A model generated the notes under the pieces. The model did not search any database. It saw nothing but the letters and a program-made list of their open reading frames with translations, and was not told where the DNA came from. From NCBI GenBank assembly GCA_023415515.1, contig JAEZKH010000118.1, positions 1-12,116 of the forward strand: a stretch of DNA of 12,116 nucleotides, in the 5' to 3' direction. The stretch comes from Actinomycetes bacterium (GTDB taxonomy: Bacteria; Actinomycetota; Actinomycetes; Mycobacteriales; Mycobacteriaceae). Made by a program: the position numbers and the translations under genes. This document shows, in pieces, positions 6,528 to 12,116 of the stretch (position 1 is its first letter; each line of letters opens with the position of its first letter).

Positions 6528-6792
6528 AGGTCTGACCCGGCAGCAAGCCGCCGTTTTGGTAGTTGTTGGGCCCGAAGATGCCCCACGGGGTGCCGCCGCT
6601 GGTCGTGCCGTTGGAGTAGGACAGGCACTTGCCGTCCTCCTGGTTGCCGAACCACGCGAGGCACTCCCCCGGATATGCCTGGTAGGTCTGCGACTCGGAG
6701 GCCGAAACCACGGTCGCGGCGATGACCGGTGCCGACACGGCGGCCGCGAAAGCGCTGAGGGCGAGCACCCGACGGGTCATTCTCGAAGCCAC
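6508..6792 (-). CDS. Small predicted secreted protein with two cysteines
   Basis: A 94-residue protein that I do not recognise with certainty. It has a textbook signal peptide: a basic N-terminus (MASRMTRR), a hydrophobic Ala/Val-rich core to about residue 29, and a likely cleavage near VVSA/SES (about 31). The mature part of roughly 60 residues is Gly/Asn/Pro-rich, with YPGECLAWFG and GKCLSYSNG carrying Cys44 and Cys56, plausibly one disulphide, then TPWGIFGPNNYQNGG and a C-terminal TFTGPVR. No lipobox and no catalytic motif are visible. The GTG at 6792 has GAAAGG seven bases upstream; the ATG at 6780 has none. TATGGT (6828-6833) is a possible -10. It starts 56 bases after the dnaG stop. Signal peptide, ribosome binding site and composition support a real gene. 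Confidence 0.75.
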   Translation of the reverse strand: MASRMTRRVLALSAFAAAVSAPVIAATVVSASESQTYQAYPGECLAWFGNQEDGKCLSYSNGTTSGGTPWGIFGPNNYQNGGLLPGQTFTGPVR

Positions 6793-6799
6793 GAATTCG

Positions 6800-6833
6800 C
6801 CTTTCACCAGGGGTCCCGACCGCCTACACCATA
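6800..6833 (-). promoter_or_regulatory. Candidate -10 and ribosome binding site of the small secreted-protein gene
   Basis: On the minus strand TATGGT (6828-6833) fits TANNNT and would start a leader of about 30 bases. GAAAGG (6800-6805) sits seven bases before the GTG at 6792. Together they suggest the gene is transcribed apart from dnaG, whose stop lies just upstream. Confidence 0.4.
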
Positions 6834-6848
6834 ACTTGTGCCCGCTGG

Positions 6849-8774
6849 TTACGCAGTAAGGTCGTCGCCACTTGCCTGTTCGAGCAGGCTGCGGCGATAC
6901 GCCTCCATCGCGACCAGGTCCCCGAACAGCGCGTGGTACTCGTCGCCCTGTTCCACCGGCGACATGCGCTGAAGCCTGCTTTTCACCTCGGCGATCTGTC
7001 GACCGACGGCCACTTCTTGCAGGCGCGCGAGCACGCCGCCGATATAGCGCGGCAGTTTCTCGTCGTCCTCGACCCTGATCGATTCCACGCTCAGTTCGGT
7101 GACCAGGCTGGCGGCGGCGTCGGAGCCGGTCTGCTGGCGGACCGCCTCGATCCACTCGGCGCCCTTGGCGCCTGCCGATGTGCCGCCCGCAGCGGTGATG
7201 GCGGCGCGGACCGCGGCGTAGCCCGGGTGCGTGAAGCTCTCGACAGACAGGGCGTCGAACACCGGGCCTGCGATGGCGGCGTACTGCAACGCCGCCTTGA
7301 GCGCCTCCCGTTGCGGCCACAGCGTCGGGTCTCTCGGGTCGGGACGAGAGACCGCGGGCGCGGCGGTCTTCGGCGGCCGACCTGTCCGACCTCCCTTAGG
7401 GGCAGCCTTGCCGCTCTTGGCGTGGTCGCGAACCCGGTTCACCACCTGAGCCACATCATCCCACCCGACCCACCCGGCCAGCTGGCGCGCGTACTCGTCG
7501 CGCAGTGTCGGGTCCTTGATCCGGGCCACCATGGGCACGCAGCGGCGCAGCGCCGCCACCCTGCCCTCGGCGTTGTCGAGATCGTGCTCGACCAGCGCGG
7601 TGCGAATCGCGAACTCGAACAACGGGGTTCGCCGCGCCACCAGGTCGCGCAGCGCACCGTCGCCGGATTTCAGACGGAGGTCACAGGGGTCCATGCCATC
7701 GGCCGCGACTGCGACGAACGACTGTCCCGCCAGGTTCTGCTCGCCGTCGAACGCCTTGATCGCTGCGGCCCGGCCGGCAGCGTCACCGTCGAACACATAG
7801 ATCAATTCGCCGCGAAAGAAGTTGTCGTCCATCATGAGTCGACGCAGCATCGCGAGATGCTCATCACCGAACGCGGTGCCGCAGGAGGCGACGGCGGTGG
7901 TCACACCCGCCAGGTGCATCGCCATCACATCGGTGTAGCCCTCGACGACGACGGCCTGGTGCCCCTTGGCGATGTCGCGCTTGGCCCGATCGAGCCCGAA
8001 GAGCACCGATGACTTCTTGTACAGCACGGTTTCGGGGGTGTTGACGTACTTCGCCTGGTTCTGGTCATCGTCGAACAACCGGCGGGCACCGAACCCGATG
8101 ACTTCACCGCTCGACACCCGGATCGGCCACAACAGCCTGCGGTGGAATCGGTCGATCGGACCTCGCTTACCCTCTCGCGACAACCCGGCCGCCTCGAGTT
8201 CCTTGAACTCAAAACCCTTGCGCAGCAAGTGCTTCGTCAGCGTGTCCCATCCCGACGGGGCGAAGCCGCAGCCGAACTGCGCGGCGGCCTCTGCGTCGAA
8301 ATTGCGATCGAGCAGGTACTGACGCGCGGGTACGGCCTCGTCGGATTTCAGCTGCTCCGCGTAGAACTCCTGGGCCGCGGTATTGGCGGCGAGCAACCGG
8401 CTGCGGCTGCCCCTGTCGCGCTGCACGCTGGTGGCGGCGCCGGTGTAGGTGACCGTGTAGCCGACCCGGTCGGCCAGCAGTTCGACCGCCTCGACGAAGC
8501 TGACGTGTTCGATCTTCTGGATGAACGCGTAGACGTCGCCGCCCTCGCCGCAGCCGAAGCAGTGGAAGTGGCCGTGGTTGGGCCGCACATGGAACGACGG
8601 CGACTTCTCGTCGTGGAACGGGCACAACCCCTTGAGCGAGTCGGCCCCCGCCCGCCGCAGCTGAACATAGTCTCCGACCACGTCCTCGATCCGCACACGT
8701 TCGCGGATGGCCGCGATATCGCGATCAGGGATCCTCCCCCGACCCCGATTCGCCTCGCTCCTGCCCGCCGCCAC
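6849..8774 (-). CDS. dnaG: DNA primase DnaG
   Basis: A 641-residue primase, the length of the mycobacterial enzyme, which makes RNA primers at the replication fork. The N-terminal zinc ribbon is CPFH (Cys51, His54) and CFGC (Cys72, Cys75). The RNA polymerase domain includes FGARRLFDDD (228-237). The Toprim domain has VVVEGYTDVMA (275-285, Glu278) and VFDGDAAGRA (327-336, Asp329 and Asp331) for metal binding. A Lys/Gly/Pro linker (about 451-482) contains GRPPK, faintly AT-hook-like. The C-terminal DnaB-interaction domain runs from about 483 to the end, finishing EQASGDDLTA as I recall for M. tuberculosis DnaG. The start is a GTG four bases after the dgt stop, without a strong ribosome binding site, which suggests translational coupling to dgt. 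In-frame GTG use and a variable N-terminus leave the exact start slightly uncertain. Confidence 0.98.
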   Translation of the reverse strand: MAAGRSEANRGRGRIPDRDIAAIRERVRIEDVVGDYVQLRRAGADSLKGLCPFHDEKSPSFHVRPNHGHFHCFGCGEGGDVYAFIQKIEHVSFVEAVELLADRVGYTVTYTGAATSVQRDRGSRSRLLAANTAAQEFYAEQLKSDEAVPARQYLLDRNFDAEAAAQFGCGFAPSGWDTLTKHLLRKGFEFKELEAAGLSREGKRGPIDRFHRRLLWPIRVSSGEVIGFGARRLFDDDQNQAKYVNTPETVLYKKSSVLFGLDRAKRDIAKGHQAVVVEGYTDVMAMHLAGVTTAVASCGTAFGDEHLAMLRRLMMDDNFFRGELIYVFDGDAAGRAAAIKAFDGEQNLAGQSFVAVAADGMDPCDLRLKSGDGALRDLVARRTPLFEFAIRTALVEHDLDNAEGRVAALRRCVPMVARIKDPTLRDEYARQLAGWVGWDDVAQVVNRVRDHAKSGKAAPKGGRTGRPPKTAAPAVSRPDPRDPTLWPQREALKAALQYAAIAGPVFDALSVESFTHPGYAAVRAAITAAGGTSAGAKGAEWIEAVRQQTGSDAAASLVTELSVESIRVEDDEKLPRYIGGVLARLQEVAVGRQIAEVKSRLQRMSPVEQGDEYHALFGDLVAMEAYRRSLLEQASGDDLTA

Positions 8775-8778
8775 CGGC

Positions 8779-10041
8779 TCAGTCTAGAGCCGCTTCGAGC
8801 CGCTCCAATCGGCCTTCGGTGAACGACGCGATCTGGTCGATGACCACCCGCAGACGACCGCCGTCATCGGCGGCGGCGTTGAATGCGGGCACAAAGATGG
8901 GATCGAGCGTGGCGGGCGCGCCCGTCAGTAACCGGTCCGCCACGCGATGAATCCGCTCGCGCTGACGAGCCTGAAGATCCAGATGGCGCGGGTCGGACAT
9001 GATGAACTGCAGCGCCAGCACCTTCAGCACGGCCACCTCGGCGCGGACCAACTCAGGCACCCTCAGATCGACGGTGTACCGGACGAGTGACCCTGGCCCC
9101 GCCTCCGCCCTGGTGGCAGCGATCGCCGCCGACGCGAAGCGCCCGACCAGTTCACTGGTCAGGTTCTTCAGCTCGACCGATGCGGCGAGGGTCGCGTCGT
9201 ATTTGCCGACCGCAGCGACCGCGGGCAGTTCGGACAGCCGCACGGCTGCCGACACCAGGTCGTCGGCTGACAGGCCACCGCCCATCCCGTGCGACTCCCC
9301 CAGTCGGCCCAGTTCGGCGGCGGCATCGCCGTCGGAGAGCACGCGCATGTCGATCCGCCCCGACACCACGCCGTCCTCGACGTCGTGCACGGAGTAGGCG
9401 ACGTCGTCGGCCCAGTCCATCACCTGGGCTTCCAGGCACGGACGAGGTTCCGGCGCGCCGTCCCGCATCCAGTCGGCGGCGACCGCGTCGTCGTCGTAGA
9501 AGCCGAACTTGTCGCGCTGCGGGCTGCGCTGCCACGGGTACTTGGTGACGGCGTCCAGCGCCGCGCGGGTCAGGTTGAGCCCGGCGCTGCGGCCCTGCGA
9601 ATCAAGAACTTTCGGCTCCAGCCTGGTCAGGATGCGGAAGTTCTGCGCATTGCCCTCGAAACCTCCGTGGGCTTGCGCGATCTCGTTCAACGCCCGTTCC
9701 CCGTTGTGCCCGTACGGCGGATGACCGATGTCGTGGGCCAACCCGGCCAGGTCGACGAGATCGGGGTCGCAGCCGAGTCCGATCGCCATGCCCCTGCCGA
9801 TCTGCGCAACCTCGAGCGAATGCGTCAGCCGGGTGCGCGGGGTGTCGCCCTGCCGGGGACCGACCACCTGCGTCTTGTCGGCCAGTCGTCGCAGCGCTGC
9901 GCAGTGCAGCACCCTGGCCCGGTCGCGGGCGAAATCGGTGCGGTGTTCGAAGTCCGTTCCCGGCAACGCGGCAACCTTGGGTGATTCGACCACCAGGCGC
10001 TGCCGGTCGAAGTCGTCGTATGGGTCGTTGTTCGTTGCCAC
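8779..10041 (-). CDS. dgt: Deoxyguanosinetriphosphate triphosphohydrolase (dGTPase)
   Basis: A 420-residue HD-superfamily enzyme of the Dgt/SAMHD1 type that splits dNTPs to deoxynucleoside and tripolyphosphate, adjusting the dNTP pool. The metal-binding HD set is visible: RLTHSLEVAQ (71-80, His74), LAHDIGHPPYGHNGE (101-115, His103-Asp104) and MDWADDVAYSVHD (208-220) supplying the last Asp. LHCAALRRLADKTQV (45-59) is the conserved N-terminal family motif. The start is a GTG at 10041 (ATNNDPYDDFDR), with no good Shine-Dalgarno; GACTGT six bases upstream is a weak -10-like hexamer. The gene is first in a two-gene unit with dnaG, four bases apart, and its start is 72 bases from the divergent TPM-domain gene. 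The pairing of a dNTPase with primase at one locus is, from memory, conserved in mycobacteria. The effector-dependent activity of this copy is not predictable here. Confidence 0.96.
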   Translation of the reverse strand: MATNNDPYDDFDRQRLVVESPKVAALPGTDFEHRTDFARDRARVLHCAALRRLADKTQVVGPRQGDTPRTRLTHSLEVAQIGRGMAIGLGCDPDLVDLAGLAHDIGHPPYGHNGERALNEIAQAHGGFEGNAQNFRILTRLEPKVLDSQGRSAGLNLTRAALDAVTKYPWQRSPQRDKFGFYDDDAVAADWMRDGAPEPRPCLEAQVMDWADDVAYSVHDVEDGVVSGRIDMRVLSDGDAAAELGRLGESHGMGGGLSADDLVSAAVRLSELPAVAAVGKYDATLAASVELKNLTSELVGRFASAAIAATRAEAGPGSLVRYTVDLRVPELVRAEVAVLKVLALQFIMSDPRHLDLQARQRERIHRVADRLLTGAPATLDPIFVPAFNAAADDGGRLRVVIDQIASFTEGRLERLEAALD

Positions 10042-10100
10042 CGTCGGACAGTCTGCCAGGCGTCATAGCCCGCGGCGGGTGTCCCGGTCTGCCAGCGCAC

Positions 10101-10106
10101 TACATT
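10101..10106 (+). promoter_or_regulatory. Candidate -10 (TACATT) for a leaderless TPM-gene transcript
   Basis: TACATT fits TANNNT and ends seven bases before the ATG at 10114, leaving no room for a leader; the intervening GGCCAGC is not a Shine-Dalgarno. It lies in the 72-base gap between the divergent dgt and TPM genes. Confidence 0.5.
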
Positions 10107-10113
10107 GGCCAGC

Positions 10114-12116
10114 ATGCGAATCGCCCGCTTGGTCAGCCTGGTCATCGCCGTCCTGGCCGCCGGGCTGCTTGTCGCGCCGTCGTCGAGTGCCGAGCCCCCG
10201 CTTCGGCTGCCTGACTACGTCACCGACAGTGCGGGGGTTCTCGACAGCGCAAGCCGCAGCGAGGTCGTCTCGGCGATCAACTCGTTGTATTCCAGTCGCC
10301 AGACCCGGCTGTGGGTCGTCTACGTCGACTCGTTCTCCGGGCAGTCGGCCGAGTCGTGGGCGAACACCACACGACGGATCAGCGATCTGGGCGATTTCGA
10401 CGCGCTGCTGGCCGTCGCCACTGTCGACCGGTCCTACGCCTTCCTCGTTCCCGACACCGCTACCGCGCTGAGCGCAAGCGCGATAGACAGTCTGCGGCGC
10501 AACCAGATCGAGCCGGCGTTGCACCGCAACGACTGGGCCGGCGCCGCAGTCGCCGCCGCCGACGGCCTCGACCAGTCGCCCGGTTCGGGCACCGGCATCT
10601 CCCTGGTCGGCATGCTGGTGGCTCTCGCCGTGATCGGGCTGGCGGTCGTCGTGCTGATGTTGTGGCGGCGCCGGCGTCGGCGCAAGCGGCGAGAGGCCGA
10701 GTTCGCAGCGGCGCGTCGTGTCGACCCCACAGACCCGCAGGCGCTGGCCGGCGTCTCGCTCGATGCACTCGATGACCTGTCCAGGGCGATGGTCGTCGAG
10801 GTCGACAACGCCGTTCGGACCAGCGAGCACGAATTGGCGCTCGCCATCGAAGAGTTCGGCGAGACGGAGACGAAACCATTCGTCGACGCGGTGAGCAACG
10901 CGAAAACGACACTGGCGCAAGCGTTCAACGTGCGTCAGATCCTCGACGACGCGATCCCGGAAACACCTGCGCAGCGGCGTGATCTGCTGACCCGGGTGGT
11001 GGTGGCGGCGGCCAAGGCCGACCGGGAGTTGGACGCTCGCAGCGAGGCGTTCGCCGACCTGCGAGACCTTGTCCTCAACGCGCCGACACGATTGACGACG
11101 ATGAGGCAACAGGTCGTCGACATCACGGCCCGGCTCGCACCGTCAGAGCAGAAGCTCTCCGAGCTGCACAAGGATTTCAACGCCGCGGCGCTCGCGTCGG
11201 TGAATGGCAACGTCGATGCGGCCAAGGAACTGCTGACCTTCGCAGACGAGAACATCACCCGCGGCCGCGAATTCAGCGACCGACCGATGGCCGGCCGCCA
11301 AACGGAGCTGGTCGAGTGCATTCGCGCGGCGGAGTCGGCGCTGCACCAGGCCGGTTCGCTGCTCGACGCCATCGACAGCGCGGGCAGCGACATCCGGCGG
11401 GCCGCCGCGACGCTGCCTGCCGCGATCGAAGACATTCAGAACGGAATCAAGCACGCAGACAGCCTGCTGCAGCAGGGCTCGGTCGCGCAGGCGGCTCAAC
11501 TGGCCCAGGCGCGCGACGCCGCGGCCGCCGCAGTGGCCACCGCCCAACAGAGCGGAGCCGTCGATCCGCTGGGCGCCTTCACCGAGCTGACCAAAGCAGA
11601 CGCGGATCTGGACCGGCTGCTGGCTGCCGTCGAGGAACAACGCGAGGCGGCCGAACGGCTCAACCGGGCACTCGACGAGGCGTTGTTCGCCGCCCGATCG
11701 CGGGTGCGGTCGGTGTCGGACTACATCGATACGCGGCGAGGAATCGTCGGCCCGGAGGCGCGCACCCGGCTTGCCGAGGCGGTCCGCCACCTCGGTGCGG
11801 CAGAGGACATCCGGTCGAGCGATCCGGCGGAGGCCATTGCCCACGCCAACGGCGCCGCGATGCTTGCGGCGCAGGCGCAGACGTTGGCCGACGCGGACGT
11901 GCAGAATGCGCAGCGCTCCTACATGGGGCCCTACGGTGGTGGTCGTGGCGGAGGCAACATGGGCGCCGTCATCGGCGGCATCCTGATCGGCAACATCCTG
12001 AGCGGCGGAATGCGCGGTGGTTTCGGCGGCGGCTTCGGCGGAGGGGGCGGCAGGGGGCCCGGTTCGTTCGGCGGTTCCGGCGGCGGCGGAATGTTCGGCG
12101 GCGGCGGCCGCTTCTA
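10114..12116 (+). CDS. TPM-domain membrane protein (Rv2345-like), stop codon cut by window end
   Basis: 667 codons are present and the window ends with the first two bases (TA) of the stop, so the protein is complete. A signal peptide (1 to about 26, cleavage near SSSA/EPP) leads to an exported TPM domain (about 30-150; LPDYVTDSAGVLD, LWVVYVDSFSG, ISDLGDFDALLAVA, YAFLVP), a fold linked to acid phosphatase and photosystem-repair proteins. A transmembrane helix (about 162-184) ends in a run of Arg/Lys, placing the rest in the cytosol. There about 400 residues are Ala/Glu/Gln-rich and helical, probably coiled coil. From about 606 the tail is Gly-rich (GGFGGGFGGGGG) and holds a hydrophobic patch GAVIGGILIGNIL, then ends GGGGRF. 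The layout matches, from memory, Rv2345 of M. tuberculosis, of unknown function. The ATG at 10114 begins a good signal peptide; TACATT lies seven bases upstream. Confidence 0.9.
   Translation, partial: MRIARLVSLVIAVLAAGLLVAPSSSAEPPLRLPDYVTDSAGVLDSASRSEVVSAINSLYSSRQTRLWVVYVDSFSGQSAESWANTTRRISDLGDFDALLAVATVDRSYAFLVPDTATALSASAIDSLRRNQIEPALHRNDWAGAAVAAADGLDQSPGSGTGISLVGMLVALAVIGLAVVVLMLWRRRRRRKRREAEFAAARRVDPTDPQALAGVSLDALDDLSRAMVVEVDNAVRTSEHELALAIEEFGETETKPFVDAVSNAKTTLAQAFNVRQILDDAIPETPAQRRDLLTRVVVAAAKADRELDARSEAFADLRDLVLNAPTRLTTMRQQVVDITARLAPSEQKLSELHKDFNAAALASVNGNVDAAKELLTFADENITRGREFSDRPMAGRQTELVECIRAAESALHQAGSLLDAIDSAGSDIRRAAATLPAAIEDIQNGIKHADSLLQQGSVAQAAQLAQARDAAAAAVATAQQSGAVDPLGAFTELTKADADLDRLLAAVEEQREAAERLNRALDEALFAARSRVRSVSDYIDTRRGIVGPEARTRLAEAVRHLGAAEDIRSSDPAEAIAHANGAAMLAAQAQTLADADVQNAQRSYMGPYGGGRGGGNMGAVIGGILIGNILSGGMRGGFGGGFGGGGGRGPGSFGGSGGGGMFGGGGRF

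Noticed and set aside
6933..8012. 359-codon open frame antisense to dnaG
   Set aside because: It mirrors the dnaG codon structure and has no independent support.
12001..12114. GGC/GGT-rich repeats at the right end
   Set aside because: They are in frame and encode the Gly-rich tail of the TPM protein; not a separate repeat element.

Overview
The window looks like core chromosome of a high-GC actinobacterium, almost certainly a Mycobacterium/Mycolicibacterium species. The pointers are a DnaG primase and Dgt dGTPase in tandem, a TPM-domain membrane protein divergent from dgt, a small YtxH-like protein and a tRNA-Asn next to them (from memory, the order around Rv2342-Rv2345 of M. tuberculosis), and an LppP-type lipoprotein. 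No transposase, integrase, phage gene or CRISPR array is visible.

Layout, left to right. 20-751 (-) is a VIT1/CCC1 metal transporter, divergent from an acyl-CoA oxidase-like flavoenzyme (855-2828, +). The latter converges on the lipoprotein lppP (2858-3337, -). Upstream of lppP on the same strand lie a class II (glutamine-hydrolysing) asparagine synthetase paralogue (3380-5209, -), a small SnoaL/NTF2-fold protein (5394-5783, -) and a tRNA-Asn(GUU) with its own intrinsic terminator (6034-6106, -). Next come a YtxH-like small membrane protein (6255-6527, +), which overlaps tail to tail with a small predicted secreted two-cysteine protein (6508-6792, -), then dnaG (6849-8774, -) and dgt (8779-10041, -). 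A TPM-domain protein runs divergently to the window edge (10114-12116, +), where only the last base of its stop codon is missing.

Functional themes: dgt and dnaG form a tight replication/nucleotide-pool pair with a 4-base gap. The asparagine synthetase and tRNA-Asn are neighbours on one strand, in a stretch with more A+T than the dnaG/dgt side. Three genes (acyl-CoA oxidase, lppP, TPM) have a TANNNT -10-like hexamer 6-7 bases before the start codon and no convincing Shine-Dalgarno, the arrangement expected of leaderless mycobacterial transcripts.

I found no clear candidate for a new multi-gene system. The points most worth a second look are the small secreted protein beside dnaG, the control region between the SnoaL gene and the asparagine synthetase, and the altered glutaminase oxyanion-hole residue in that synthetase.
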